Notes under the pieces: generated by a model
Database searches by the model: none
Seen by the model: the letters and a program-made list of their open reading frames with translations, nothing else
What the model was told of the DNA's origin: nothing
Program-made: the position numbers and the translations under genes
Part shown: one piece after another, positions 22,694 to 33,976 of the stretch
Layout of the letters: the number at the start of each line of letters is the position of its first letter
Numbering within the stretch: position 1 is the stretch's first letter
Source of the DNA: CAVZLD01 sp963776055
Lineage (GTDB): Bacteria; Planctomycetota; Planctomycetia; Pirellulales; Pirellulaceae
NCBI GenBank assembly: GCA_963776055.1
Contig: CAVZLD010000013.1
Coordinates: forward strand, 62,001 to 126,000
Length of the DNA: 64,000 bases
Direction: 5' to 3'

Positions 22694-23608
22694 ATGCACG
22701 ATCCAAGCCTTCCTCTGTCCCGACGAACGTTCCTGGGCACGACCGCCGCTCTCGCCACCTCGGCGATGATGCCACACGGCTTGCGCGCAGCGGAAGACGC
22801 ACCACCCGATTCCAAATTCAACGGCGTCCAAATCGGAATCATCACCTACAGCTACCGCTCGCTGCCAAGTTCCGCGGAGGAGCTGCTGCAGTATGTCCGG
22901 CAAAGCGGAATCAGTTCGATCGAGCTGATGGGCGGGCCTGCGGAAAAGTTCGCGGGGGCACCCTCCGGCCGACAGAGCGCTGAGTCGCTCCTGGAATGGC
23001 GGACATCGGCATCGATGGACCGATTCAAGGAACTGCGGCAAATCTTCCAAGATGCCGGTGTGAACATCCACATCGTGAAGTTCGGCGATATCGGGGATGC
23101 GAAGATGCCCGACGAGCAAATCGAGTACTACTTCCAGGTCGCGAAGGCGCTGGGTGCCAAAGGTATCACGCGCGAGATTTCCGAGCCCGCCGCAAAGCGA
23201 CTCGGACCCATCGCCGACCAGCACGAAATCATGATCGGGTTTCACAATCACACCCAGTTAACACCGACCTTTTATGATGGCGAGATCCTCTCCTACGGCA
23301 AATATTTGGGCATCAACCTGGATATCGGTCATTATGTTGCCGGCACCAACCAATCGCCGATCCCACTGATTGAGAAACACCAGGATCGAATTCTGAGCCT
23401 GCACATCAAGGATCGCAAAGTCAACAACGGCAGCAACATGCCGTTTGGCGAAGGCGATACGCCTGTCGCGCTGGTGCTGCAATACATGAAGCAACATCAA
23501 TTGAGCTTCCCGGCCGACATCGAACTGGAATACAACATTCCCCAGGGTTCTGATGCGGTTCAGGAAGTCACGAAATGCGTGCAGTTCTGCAAGCAAGCCT
23601 TGGCATGA
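22694..23608 (+). CDS. TIM-barrel sugar phosphate isomerase/epimerase-like protein, Tat-exported
   Basis: Intact 304-residue protein of the xylose-isomerase-like TIM-barrel (AP endonuclease 2) superfamily. The ATG at 22694 places a twin-arginine motif early (SRRTFLGTTAALATSAMM). Barrel blocks are FNGVQIGIITYSYRSL, VRQSGISSIELMGG, LGAKGITREI, IMIGFHNHTQL, GINLDIGHYVAG, ILSLHIKDRK and PADIELEYNI. Glu, His and Asp residues in the ELMG, FHNH, DIGH and HIKD blocks are the usual metal ligands of such barrels. The exact reaction cannot be told from sequence. An open frame extends upstream, but the leader fixes the start. Confidence 0.87.
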   Translation: MHDPSLPLSRRTFLGTTAALATSAMMPHGLRAAEDAPPDSKFNGVQIGIITYSYRSLPSSAEELLQYVRQSGISSIELMGGPAEKFAGAPSGRQSAESLLEWRTSASMDRFKELRQIFQDAGVNIHIVKFGDIGDAKMPDEQIEYYFQVAKALGAKGITREISEPAAKRLGPIADQHEIMIGFHNHTQLTPTFYDGEILSYGKYLGINLDIGHYVAGTNQSPIPLIEKHQDRILSLHIKDRKVNNGSNMPFGEGDTPVALVLQYMKQHQLSFPADIELEYNIPQGSDAVQEVTKCVQFCKQALA

Positions 23609-23694
23609 GCGGCAGGCCAACCCGGCGGCGCGCTGTTCGCTTCATGCGACACGCTTTCGTGATGCGAGGCAGCGCGCTGGCCACTTGCATTGTC

Positions 23695-23709
23695 AGGAGA
23701 CTGGCCGTG
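23695..23709 (+). promoter_or_regulatory. Ribosome binding site and GTG start of the beta-helix gene
   Basis: AGGAGA at 23695-23700 stands 6 bases before GTG at 23707-23709. The signal peptide is one base out of frame with this GTG. Adding one A to the run in gtgacaaacg would join GTG to the leader RLLLGMLVLIATPAWSA. This decides the start and explains the lack of a good ATG in the downstream frame. Confidence 0.55.
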
Positions 23710-25123
23710 ACAAACGTGCCGACTGCTGTTGGGGATGCTCGTCCTCATCGCCACTCCCGCCTGGTCGGCCGAGTTCTACGTCGATCCGGAGCATGGAGAC
23801 AACGCCCATGATGGCAGCCGCTCCCGCCCCTGGCAGAGCATCCAACAGCTCATCGACAAGGGCATGATCGAAACCCAGAAGTGGGCCGAGCTTCCCTACC
23901 GAGCGGGGGTCGCTCTGGTACCCCAACATTCCGGCGCACCGATCCAGGCCGGCGACACGATTTACCTGCTGTCCGGATACCATGGAGAGCTGCTGATCAA
24001 GAACGCTTACAACGCTCAGCCCATTACGGTTGCGGCGGCAGAGGGACATCAGCCCAAGTTGAAACGAGTGCAGATCCGGTCCGGTGCCGGTTGGATCCTA
24101 CGCGGCCTGCACATCAGCCCCGAATTCGCTCCTTCCTACGAGCGAATCACGCTGCTCGACCTGGACTCGCACGGTTTCAGCGGTCCGGTGCGGGAGATCG
24201 TCGTCGAACAGTGCCACCTGCAGTCCGTGGAAGATGCAACCGCATGGAGTGCACAAGACTGGAACATGCGCGCCTGCAATGGGATCGAAGTGGACGGCGA
24301 ACGGATGACGGTGCGTGACTGCCATCTGCAGAATGTCAACTTCGGAATCTCCGTCTCCGCCTCGCACTCGCTGATAGAACGGAACACCGTCGAAAATTTC
24401 TCGGGCGATGGAATGCGCGGGTTAGGCGACCACACGACGTTTCAATACAACACGGTCAAGAACTGTTACGACGTCAATCAGAACCATGATGACGGGTTTC
24501 AGTCTTGGTCACGCGGTGCAGATGGACGTGTTGGGACGGGCGAGGTGCGCGGGATCGTGCTGCGGGGCAACGTCATTGTCAACTACGAAGATCCGCAACA
24601 ACCACATCGAGGTGCCTTGCAGGGAATTGGCTGCTTCGATGGAATGTTCGTCGACTGGGTGGTGGAAAACAACGTGGTCGTGACCGATCACTTCCACGGG
24701 ATCACGCTGTCCGGAGCTCGCAATTGCCGCATCGTCAACAACACCGTCGTGGATCTCAACGAAACCCGCCCCGGGCCGCCGTGGATCCGTATCGGGGACC
24801 ACAAAAACGGTTCGCCGTCTTCCGGGTGCGTCGTCCGCAACAATCTGACGACGGCTGTTCACGTAACATCCGATCAGGACCATTCCGTTGATCACAACTT
24901 AATTCTTCAAGAACCGAATGAGTTCTTTCGTGGACTTCGCCATGCGAGATCTGCATCTTCGAAAGGGGCAAAAGCGATCGACGCCGGCAGTTCCGAATTG
25001 GCGCCACCACAAGATGCTGATCAGGTCCCGCGACCACAAGGATCACGCTTCGACATCGGAGCTTATGAATACCGAGGGCGAGTAGACGTGTTGGCAACAC
25101 ACGCTCCGCCTTTGCTCTTTTGA
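23707..25123 (+). CDS. Right-handed parallel beta-helix protein (pectate-lyase-like fold), secreted
   Basis: About 470 residues with a short signal peptide ending PAWSA, then EFYVDPEHGDNAHDGSRSRPWQSI, the DUF1565-like opening seen in secreted polysaccharide-active beta-helix proteins. Beta-helix turns follow from residue about 95 to 390 (MTVRDCHLQNVNFGISVSAS, HSLIERNTVENFSGDGMRG, VVENNVVVTDHFHGITLSG, NCRIVNNTVVDLN). The C-terminus ends with FDIGAYEYRG, common in this group. It could be a lyase or hydrolase on polyuronate or sulfated glycan; no catalytic residue can be named. A probable one-base loss near 23712 separates the start codon from the rest. Confidence 0.75.
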
Positions 25124-25438
25124 CGGCGATGCAACGAATGCCGGAAGATGACTGCCGGTGGTGTAAATGGCGTTGAGACACAATCCCACGAGGAAGTCGT
25201 GCGGCTTTCGATTGCTTCATTCGAATGAAGTTGACGCACCCTCCCGCTCCCGGGGCGGAAGTCATGCTCGTACAGCTCTTCGAAAAACAAACGAACTCCG
25301 GCACAATAACGAGGAAACACCAATCGGCCTTTGATACGCTGCAGCGGCCAATAGGCACAAGAGGACGAAGGGGATGCCGAACCTCCAAAGCCCGTGTCAT
25401 CGAGGCGGCAACACATTACACCAAAACGAGAACGACTC
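25124..25438. other. Intergenic, nothing recognised
   Basis: 315 bases between the beta-helix gene and the S15/CocE gene. Open frames on the minus strand have no protein-family features, and no repeat or hairpin stands out. Confidence 0.5.
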
Positions 25439-27431
25439 ATGCCTATCTTGTTTGACTGCCACGGAAAATGTCGGACGTTGTTCGCATTGACCTGTCTTGA
25501 GATTTCTCGCGCTGACCTTGACCTTCCGGCCGGCGACGAATCCGAGGCGGAAACGGTGATTCCCTCGATCGTTGATGGCGAGGCTCAGGTCGTTTCGGCG
25601 CTGGAGGATGGGGACCTCTGGATTCGTCACGACCTATGGGTCGAAACGGAGTTCGATTCCGATGGGGACGGCAAACGGGACCGAATGCACGTCGATGTCA
25701 CACGACCGCGGCAGACCGAAACAGAAGGTCTCAAGCTGCCCGTGATCTACTCCTCCAGCCCCTACTTCGCCGGTACGGGAGCGAAAGGGGACGAATACTT
25801 CTGGGACGTGCGGCACGAAATCGGCGATCCTCCACCGGAACGCAAGAAGGTCCCACCAATTGAGCTCAAGACTTCGCGTCCGATTATCTCCAAGTCCTAT
25901 GTCAAGAGAATGGGTGCCGCGGGGCTACATCGTCGTGCACTCGTCATCGCCCGGCACCGGTCTGTCACAAGGTTGTCCCACCGTCGGCGGTGACAACGAG
26001 TCCTTGGCTCCCAAAGCAGTCGTTGACTGGCTGAACGGGCGGGCGAACCGGATACACGACCGCCGGACGGGAGGAAACCGTCGAAGCCTACTGGTCGACT
26101 GGGAAAGTCGGCATGACCGGGACCTCCTACAACGGGACCATTCCGCTGGCCGCCGCCACGACGGGAGTCGACGGGCTCGAGGCCATCATCCCGGTTGCTC
26201 CCAACACATCCTATTACCACTACTACCGATCGAACGGACTGGTCCGCCATCCGTTCGGTTTCTTGGGGGAAGACATTGACTACTTGTACGATTTCATTCA
26301 CAGCGGGAATGCTCCCCGGCGCGAGCATTGCGATTGCATGGTCCGAGATCAAGAGATGAAGCAACGGTTTCGATCGGATTCGTGGCGACTACAACGAATT
26401 CTGGGCCGGTCGCGACTACTTGAACGACCTGCGCCCCGTGAAGGCCGCCGTACTGATGGCTCATGCATTCAACGACTGGAATGTGATGCCCGAACACAGC
26501 AATCGAATCTACCAAGCCCTGAAAGCCCAAGGCGTGCCCACGCAGATCTATTACCATCAAGGCGGCCACGGCGGGCAACCGCCGATGAAGATGATGAATC
26601 GATGGTTCACGCGTTACCTGCACGGAGTGCCGAAATGGTGTGGAGGAAGATCCGCGAGCCTGGATCGTCCGCGAGGAGGACGAGAGATCCGAACCGACTC
26701 CGTACGACGATTACCCCAACCCCGCAGCAGCATCGGTTACGCTGTATCCTCGTCCGCCGGTGCTCCGCAGCAAGGTCAGTTGACCACCGAGCCTGTCGAC
26801 CGATCGAGGCATCGAGACACTCATCGACAATTTCTCGTTCGACGGCAGCACACTGGCTCAGGCGGAATGGACCAACCATCGCTTGATCTATGTGAGCCCA
26901 ACGCTGAAAGACTCACTCCACATCTCCGGTACGCCGACCATCACCATCCAAGTGGCCAGCAACAAGCCGGCGGCCAACCTGTCCGTCTGGCTCGTGTCTC
27001 TTCCCTGGAACAAAGGAAAGAAGTCGAAGATTACCGACAACATCATCACGCGAGGGTGGGCGGACCCCCAGAATCATCGGTCGCTGACGGAAAGCGAGCC
27101 ACTGGTTCCCGGCACGTTCTATTCAATGACCTTCGACCTGCAACCGGACGACCAGGTGATTTCGGCGGGCCAACAGATCGGCCTGATGATTTTCTCCAGC
27201 GATCGCGACTTCACGCTCTGGCCCACGCCCGGCACGGAACTGACGGTCAATCTGGATGCCACGTCGCTGAGCCTACCGGTCGTCGGCGGAGATGGAAGCC
27301 TATTCCCAAGCGATGAACGGAACATCGACCGAGGACGACGCCGCAGAGGACGAGCAGCCCACGGAGGCGGAACGAGGATTCGGATTGATCGTCCGATGAG
27401 GCGTGCGGTTGGGCTCTTTGTTGTGAACTGA
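25439..27431 (+). CDS. CocE/NonD (Xaa-Pro dipeptidyl-peptidase S15) family hydrolase, at least five frameshifts
   Basis: Alpha/beta hydrolase of the X-Pro dipeptidyl-peptidase/CocE family. In order across frames: DLWVETEFDSDGDGKRDRMHVD and LPVIYSSSPYFAG; then EWVPRGYIVVHSSSPGTGLS; then GKVGMTGTSYNGTIPLAAA, where Ser in GTSYNG is the nucleophile; then VLMAHAFNDWNV, holding the catalytic Asp, and IYYHQGGHGGQP, holding the catalytic His; then a C-terminal jelly-roll (GTPTITIQVASNKPAANLSV, LGLMIFSSDRDF-like). Breaks fall near 25905, 26050, 26360, 26640 and 26785. All three triad residues survive, which argues for sequencing errors over decay. Substrate may be a peptide or ester. The exact end is uncertain between about 27316 and 27431. 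Confidence 0.75.
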
Positions 27432-27916
27432 AGCTGCGATGGGTCCTACAGGACTGGCGCGCTCGCGCTGCGGAAGCCCGCCAATTCCTTCACTCGCGCA
27501 TTGGATCCCGACACCCTCGCGCACACTCGAAGGCTCCCCGTGTCATCACCCATCGGGGGCCGTTGTTCGCAACAAAACGTCTTCAGACCACCGTCCTGAT
27601 TTTCCGGAGGTCCGTCGAGAAACAGGATCTCGATTTCGCCTTACTGTGTCCGCAATTCTCGGAGCTGCTGTCGATCGTATTCCAGCAACTTGGATACCCG
27701 AGTTGACCTGATCCTTTGCTGCCCATCGTTACGCACACAGAACGCGACACAATCCAGGTTGTTCCCGATTGGCTCGGAGGCACGGCGGTCTTGCGATGGG
27801 GGCTTTCGACGATTGTGCCAACGAACTACCGTATGTCTATCGTGCGAGCACCGGTCACGAATGTGCTCGGTCGCTTGTCAACAACGCAAGGAAAAGTCAG
27901 CTTGGGAGAACGTCCT
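27432..27916. other. Intergenic, no supported gene
   Basis: 485 bases before the sugar-binding protein gene. A stop-free plus-strand stretch around 27570-27710 is too short and has no start or family motif. The frame of the next gene is open back to 27716, but its signal peptide begins only at 27917. Confidence 0.5.
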
Positions 27917-28891
27917 ATGGCAAAACATTCCATCGGCGTTACGATCGTGCTACTGCTTGCCGCTGGCACTCCATGTCTCGCTGGCGGCGCAACCGTGAAG
28001 GAGACGGCCCCGACTTCAACAAAGAAACTGCGTCTGGCCTTTATCACTTGCTCCGTGGAAGGTAAGTTTTTCGAACCGGTCAAGCAAGGCATGCGCGACG
28101 CAGCACAGAAGATGGGTGTTGAGTGCTCTTTCCTGGGAACGGAAGGAGTCGATCTGCCCCAGCAGGCGGCGATGGTTCGCCAGGCCGTCGCGGATGGCTA
28201 CGACGGGATTGCGCTGAATCTGGTGGACGCCGAAGCTTTTGACGAAGTCGTACGCGAGACGATTCAGAAAGGCGTGCCCGTCGTAGCCTTCAACACAGAT
28301 GATCACGCTACACCCAACGACCGACTCAGCGCTGTAAGCCAACGACTCCGAGAAGCAGGAAGAGCGCTGGCACGGCGGGTAGCACCAGAGATCCCCGACG
28401 GTGCACACATCCTCATGACGATGCATGACGATGGAATCTCTTCGCTCGAAGACCGTCTCGCCGGCCTGCAGGAAGTGTTGCGCACAAAGAAGATTCGATG
28501 GACAGTCGCCGTCACGGGCAACGATGCGACGCAGGGGGCAGAAGTAGTCGCCGATCTACTGCGGCAACACCCCGACATTCGGATCATCCTGGGTACCGGA
28601 CAGTCGGACACGCAAGCGGCAGGTCACGCCATCGAGCAACATTTCGCAGACAATGGATCCTGGGCGGCCGGTTTTGATCTATCGGCGGAAACGCTGCGCC
28701 TGATCGACGCAGGGCATATCCGCTGTACGGTCGATCAACAGCCCTACATCCAGGGCTTCTACCCGGTGGTGCAGTTGACGCTGTACCTGCGCTACGGCAT
28801 CGTTCCGTCCGACATGGACGCGGGGGCGGCCATCATCGATCGCAGCAGTGTTCGTCAAGTGATGCAGTGGACCAAGCAGAACTATCGGTGA
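27917..28891 (+). CDS. Periplasmic sugar-binding protein (Peripla_BP_4 type), orphan
   Basis: Intact 324-residue substrate-binding protein of the ribose/xylose/inositol ABC-transporter class. The ATG at 27917 has GGGAG upstream and starts a signal peptide (MAKHSIGVTIVLLLAAGTP). Type I periplasmic-binding-fold blocks follow: LRLAFITCSVEGKFFEPVKQGM, DGYDGIALNLVDAEAFDEVV, GVPVVAFNTDDHAT, IRIILGTGQSDTQAAGH and IRCTVDQQPYIQGFYPVVQL. No ATPase or permease gene lies near, so it either works with a transporter encoded elsewhere or as a sensor. It converges tightly with the GH9 gene on the other strand. Confidence 0.88.
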   Translation: MAKHSIGVTIVLLLAAGTPCLAGGATVKETAPTSTKKLRLAFITCSVEGKFFEPVKQGMRDAAQKMGVECSFLGTEGVDLPQQAAMVRQAVADGYDGIALNLVDAEAFDEVVRETIQKGVPVVAFNTDDHATPNDRLSAVSQRLREAGRALARRVAPEIPDGAHILMTMHDDGISSLEDRLAGLQEVLRTKKIRWTVAVTGNDATQGAEVVADLLRQHPDIRIILGTGQSDTQAAGHAIEQHFADNGSWAAGFDLSAETLRLIDAGHIRCTVDQQPYIQGFYPVVQLTLYLRYGIVPSDMDAGAAIIDRSSVRQVMQWTKQNYR

Positions 28892-31800
28892 TTTCCCAGC
28901 GAGGTTCGGCGCTGCCAGGTATCCCCAATAGAAACTGATCGGTCCGAAGGTTTGATGTACCGTGTACTCGTTCATCGCCGGCCAATTGCCCAAGTCCACG
29001 TAAGACTCAGCCGTAGGCCAGGTCCGACTACCGGGAACCATCGTCTTGACGGAGAAACCACGTGTGGACCCAGTCGACGGATCCATTGGCGATGCTCGGG
29101 TCGCCCATCCCGTACACGGTAATCCCCGCGGGCGGATCGATCCCGGCATGCTGGCTGTCGACATGTAGGGGATGCAGTGGATAGCAGTGTCCCACACCGG
29201 TCGTGAAGGTCATGTTCATCGGATTGGCACCGGCGGAAAATTGGGCCGCCGCCAGGGCACCTCGCAAGTACTCCTTCTTGCCCGTCAGAAAGTGGGCTCT
29301 TGGCAGAATGGCACCCAGCGACGTTTCAGGAACCGAGTAGTAGGCCACGTATGCTATCAGGGGCAGCTCGGGAATTCGACAAGCCATGTTGAAGGCGTTG
29401 GCCTGCGCGAACTCCAGGCTGTCGCGGGCGGCCTGCTCGAACCAGGCGACGGCCTTTTTCTGCAGATTTCGATCCGCCAATCGATCCGGCAACATCGCGT
29501 AGGCGAAGGTCGCATTCATCTGATGGCCGGCATCACCTGTCCCCACAAGTTGGGTGGACGCCTGAAAAGCGTCATGGAATTCCGTTTCACCGGTCAGTTG
29601 ATACAGCGCGACAGCGGCCAACGCACGCATGTCACGCACCGAGTTCTGCAACTGGACGGCATCGCGGCGACGGCTGCCGGGGTCCTGCGTTTCCTTCGCG
29701 ATCAGCCGCTCGGCATTCGCGTTCGCCCAATCCCAAGCCCGCACGGAACTTTTGGAATAGATGGTCGCGCGATCCGGGTCGTAGCCGGACATGAGCCGCG
29801 CCATTCGCGCTGCGCAGGCCGCGTACCGAAGAGATGTTTCGGGGTCAGGTGCAAAAGTCCCCAACAGCAATGATTCCTGCCAGCTGGCTTCGCCTGGTCT
29901 TGGATGTGCCGTCGACTCAACCCCACCGCCCACGCCCCCGTGATTCCGCTGTAGTCGACGGTAATGGTCCAGGTTCCAAAGAGCTTCGTTCATCAGATCG
30001 GGCAAGTTGTCATTGGCCTCATCCGGCGGCAAGGCCAGAGAAAGCTGTCGGAAGTAGTCCGGAAACAGGTCCAGCAATTCCAGGTGTTCCCAGGTGGCGG
30101 TCAAATGCTGACTGCGGCGATCCCAGTCTCCGGCGTCCATATATCCGCCCCACGCATCGGGATACGTGGCAACTCGCGACGGATCGAGTTCCGGTCCCAA
30201 CTGGCGTTGCAAACTCCGACAGACGGCATCTGCCTCACCATTCCAGTAGGTCACATCCAGCTCGAACACCTGCGCACCATCGTCTGGATGCATCGGCCGT
30301 GGGCGACCGTAATCTGTGAAAGGTGGACCCAGCGCAATCCCGCTGCGATGGGACAGAAAGCCGTGCATCGAAATCCGGAACGCCTGTTGCCAGACGTCAT
30401 CGGCGATCTGGAACGGATAACTCACGCCCACACCAGGTACGTGGACAACGAATTCTCCGCTGCGGTGGAAATCCGCAAAGTCGAGGTAATAGACATTTGT
30501 TTGTGTGTGATTCTTCCCGCCGCGAATGGATTCGCGGCGATCCTTGGCGAATCCCCGTCGGATCTCACCGCGATAAACCGGTTCGTGCGAGTCTGCGTCG
30601 AGCAATTGAAACGTTTCCACTTCGTAGCTGACGGAAGATCCGGTGCCCATCCACAACGAAAGATAAGCGCGTTTCATCGGGTCATCCGGCCGATAGCCGA
30701 TCTGCGTCACGTGAATCGCTTCACTCCGGCCGTGACGCGTGTCGTGAACATAGTCAACATACGGCTGCCGAGTGTTGACTCCACGGAATTCGATCCGATA
30801 GGTCGTCCCTTCGCTTAGGGCAGCAGGTAGCCGGAGGTAAACCTGATGGGTCAGCGAGATCTGATTACGCGCCGTGCCGGTTGGCTTGGCTTTCACGTAG
30901 ACCGCTGTAGGTGTGACCGGATCCGTGTAGGCGGGATCGTTCGCGGAGACGATGCGGTACGCCGCTGCTTGATCCACAGTGGCGGTAGATAAAGTCATCC
31001 CCTGGAAGACCGGGCCGGGGGCAAGCAGATTCTGGTTTACCAGGTAGGAACCGATTTCTTGCGCCCGCCCCTTCCCTTCAACCTGTCGCTGGATTGATCT
31101 ACTTCGGGGTGCTTCGACAATTTGTCCCCGCTCCCAAGCCAATACACGCGGGTCCTTGGAATTGTCAATGATTTCATCTCCCGGCTGTCGTTCGTAGCGC
31201 AATTGCGGTCGTGGAACAATCTGGCCGGTATGGATCGTAACGGCCAGCAGATCGGCAGACACCGCGCCCACATGCTCCACCGATGGTCCATCCTCTGGGT
31301 GAGGGGCACCGGCCAGCAGTTCTTGCATCTCGCGTTTCCTCTCTTCCTTTTGGCGTCGCTGCCGTTCCGCTTCCTGCTGCAGCCTTTGGGCATAAGCGGC
31401 ACGTTGATCAAGCATCTCCGGCGTGGGGGCGACGAGTTCGATTTTGTCCAACAGCACGTCGATCGGACTGCCGGTCCAATCACCCTGAATCTGAAGCATG
31501 CTGATCTCCGCCGGAGAGAAACTCGGGTCCGGTTCTTCGGCCGCGGGCGACAAGGCGAAGGCATCGTCCGGCAGGATGCGAACGAAGGTATCCTGCCCGA
31601 CGTTTTCCAGCGAGTAAGAAAACACGCGTTTGGTCTCGCCCGCCATGAAGAACATTTTGATCGACTTGGCTTGGTTTCCCGGCCCCACCTTGGCCCACAT
31701 CGCGGGGGAATCCGCCGCAAACCGACTCAGATTGAACTTCCTGTGGACACCGGCCCCGCCCTGCCCGTTCTTGGCCACGACGTGGGCGATACCGTCTTTG

Positions 31801-31982
31801 ATCTCGATTGCGTTCTCGAAAGCTAGGTAAGCGAACTGGAACGGCCGGTCAAACTCCACGACGATTCTTGAATCGGCGGCGGATTCATCACCAACCTGTC
31901 CCTGTGAATCACTCGCCACGGCCGCGGGCGTACCGTTCGAAAGGAAGGAAAGCATCAGCAGAATGGCAGTTGCTCTGATCAC
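28882..31982 (-). CDS. GH9 family glycosidase with N-terminal accessory domains (one frameshift)
   Basis: Secreted enzyme of about 1,030 residues. A GTG at 31982 with GGAG 8 bases upstream gives the leader IRATAILLMLSFLSNGTPAAVA; an upstream ATG would bury it. Residues about 30-200 form a CBM-like sandwich, then a charged coiled segment (EAERQRRQKEERKREMQELL), an Ig-like domain typical of GH9 enzymes, and the (alpha/alpha)6 barrel. GGYMDAGDWDRRS carries the catalytic-base Asp region, and SAGANPMNMTFTTGVGHCYP is the late GH9 block. A frameshift near 29035 leads to YVDLGNWPAMNEYTVHQTFG, whose Glu is the expected acid. The true stop is uncertain: the restored frame has no stop until 28679, while 28882 is a stop one frame over. 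Confidence 0.8.
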
Positions 31983-32425
31983 AGCGGGTGCTCCATGGTC
32001 CGTACAAGTCCTTCCGTGGGCGAGAGTTTTTCGCAGCCTGCCCTCACGGAAAGCCACATCTGTGCGTTGGGCGATTGCTTCACGTTTCACTCTCCATCCG
32101 TCGCAAGATGAAAACCGGCGGGAACTCCTCGTCCGTCGGGCTGCGAGATCGTGATCTGCGGTCCGCCGGCAGCCCATTCATTGCGTCACCGCCAAAGGGG
32201 GCGAAACCGTTCGGCAAGGCGAGGGAATGTGCTTCCCGATGGAAATCGAATCCCGGTAGGTACCGACGCACCAATGAAGTACCCGTTCCGTGTTTCATCA
32301 ACCATCGGGCCAAGTGTCCCGTATAGGACGCGCGCTTGCATGCTCATGATCAACAGCACGAACTCGATTCTCCTGGCGCCATCTTGCTTCGGCTCTCAAA
32401 CGGATTGACGCGGCGAGACGGCCTG
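31983..32425. other. Intergenic, nothing recognised
   Basis: 443 bases between the start of GH9 and the end of the next minus-strand gene. It should contain the GH9 promoter. Open frames here are short extensions and overlaps without family motifs. Confidence 0.45.
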
Positions 32426-33976
32426 TCACGGGGTGTCATCTGGTTGATCCCACAGACGGTAGGGATCGTTGTGGCGTCGCATTTCCAAAAGAAGCAAGTC
32501 CTCCATCGCCTCGCGTTTTTCCGCAAACCGAGGATCATCGGCAAGGTTATCCTGGCGGAGATCGGGCTGGGTTCCGGTCAGCGCAATCACTTGCGGATCG
32601 TGGTGTTGTCGGATGAATTCATTCGGGTTCTCGGCAAGGTTGAACAGTTGTGTCTTGCGTACTTGGCCGTCGAGCACGTCATATTTGATTAGCTTCCATT
32701 CGCCCATCTTCACAGCGCGGATCCCGGGTTTCGTTCCGCCGCAATACACGCCATACATCACATCACGCACGGTTGACTCTCGACCTTCCAACACGGGTTT
32801 GAAGCTAACACCTTCGTTCGTGGTGGGGATCTCGATGCCGGCAAGGTCACAGATGGTAGCCAATAGATCCAGCAGGTAGATATTCCCTTGAACGCGGACG
32901 CCGGGCGCAATTCCGGGACCTTTCACGATGAACGGAACACGCCAGGTGTGCTCATAGAGATTCTGTTTGCCCTGCAAACCGTGCCGACCGATCGCGATTC
33001 CATGATCGGACGTGTAACAGACGTACGTATTATCGAGTTCGCCCATTTCTTGGAGTTGCCTCAATACGCGGCCCAACTGCTGATCAATCTTCTCGCTGCA
33101 TGCGAATTCGCGGCCCATTTCATTACGGATTGTGCGTTCATCGCGCCGCTTCCAAACACCGCTCACGGCAACTTCATCCCGCAGATTGGGGTGCCCATGG
33201 TGAAACGGATGCGCGGGCAGATAGTTCACCGGGAGTCGGGGTTGCTGGGGATGGGATGGCGGCAGCGCATTACGATCGACATGATTCACCGAGCCATATT
33301 TGGCCAACAGATCAGCCGCGCCATTGCGTGGGTCATGTGGGTGAGAAAAACCGAAGTACACCAAGAATGGATCCTGGTCGTTGTTCTTATCTCGATCACG
33401 CAAGTAGGTCAGCACTTGCTCGGCGTGCCAGGCACTTCCGGTTTCGTCGGTGGGGCCACGTTTACTGGCATCGCGTCGGACAGTGAACTGCGCATTTGCC
33501 GCATTGTAAGAGTTGCCGGTCTTGCATGTGCGCATCGTATCGTAACCCGCTCGATTGAACACCGCGGCCATCGTATTCTGTGCAAGATTGGCCGGCACGA
33601 ATTGCGATTGATTCGCTTTCGGACTCCGGAGTCGAGCGGACTTATTTGGAATGTGCCAGACCGTTCGACCACTCATAATCATATGCCGGGAAGGTGTGCA
33701 CACGGCACCTGACCAGGAGCCCATGTGATAGGCTGCGTCGAACACCATTCCTTCCGCGGCAAGTTGTTCGAGATGGGGTGTATCTAATTCTGTCCGAGGA
33801 TTGTAGATCTTCAAATCGAATGGGGATTGATCATCCACGACAATGATCAAGAAATTGGGCCGCGTCGAGGAAGCAATTGCCAAGGAGCTTGGCGAAATCC
33901 TTGCAGAAACTACTGCCAGCACCATCATTTGGGGCAGTATGCATCGCACCCATGCCTGCTTCTTTCTTCGTATCAT
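32426..33976 (-). CDS. Sulfatase (arylsulfatase/choline-sulfatase-like)
   Basis: Intact 516-residue sulfatase. The N-terminus is basic then hydrophobic (MIRRKKQAWVRCILPQMMVL), probably a signal peptide ending near SSLAIA. RPNFLIIVVDDQSPFDL has the metal-binding Asp pair, and Cys93-Thr-Pro-Ser-Arg97 is the formylglycine motif, followed by HMIMSGRTVWHIP. Further blocks are DPFLVYFGFSHPHDPRNG, NTYVCYTSDHGIAIGRHGLQGKQ and WRVPFIVKGPGI. The substrate is unknown. Divergent from the next sulfatase, 401 bases away, which suggests shared control of a pair acting on the same polymer. Confidence 0.92.
   Translation of the reverse strand: MIRRKKQAWVRCILPQMMVLAVVSARISPSSLAIASSTRPNFLIIVVDDQSPFDLKIYNPRTELDTPHLEQLAAEGMVFDAAYHMGSWSGAVCTPSRHMIMSGRTVWHIPNKSARLRSPKANQSQFVPANLAQNTMAAVFNRAGYDTMRTCKTGNSYNAANAQFTVRRDASKRGPTDETGSAWHAEQVLTYLRDRDKNNDQDPFLVYFGFSHPHDPRNGAADLLAKYGSVNHVDRNALPPSHPQQPRLPVNYLPAHPFHHGHPNLRDEVAVSGVWKRRDERTIRNEMGREFACSEKIDQQLGRVLRQLQEMGELDNTYVCYTSDHGIAIGRHGLQGKQNLYEHTWRVPFIVKGPGIAPGVRVQGNIYLLDLLATICDLAGIEIPTTNEGVSFKPVLEGRESTVRDVMYGVYCGGTKPGIRAVKMGEWKLIKYDVLDGQVRKTQLFNLAENPNEFIRQHHDPQVIALTGTQPDLRQDNLADDPRFAEKREAMEDLLLLEMRRHNDPYRLWDQPDDTP

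Noticed and set aside
22415..23251. 278-codon minus-strand open frame over the TIM-barrel gene
   Set aside because: Antisense to an intact gene with clear barrel motifs.
27560..27715. Possible short coding remnant before the sugar-binding protein
   Set aside because: Stop-free for about 50 codons, but no start, ribosome site or recognisable family.
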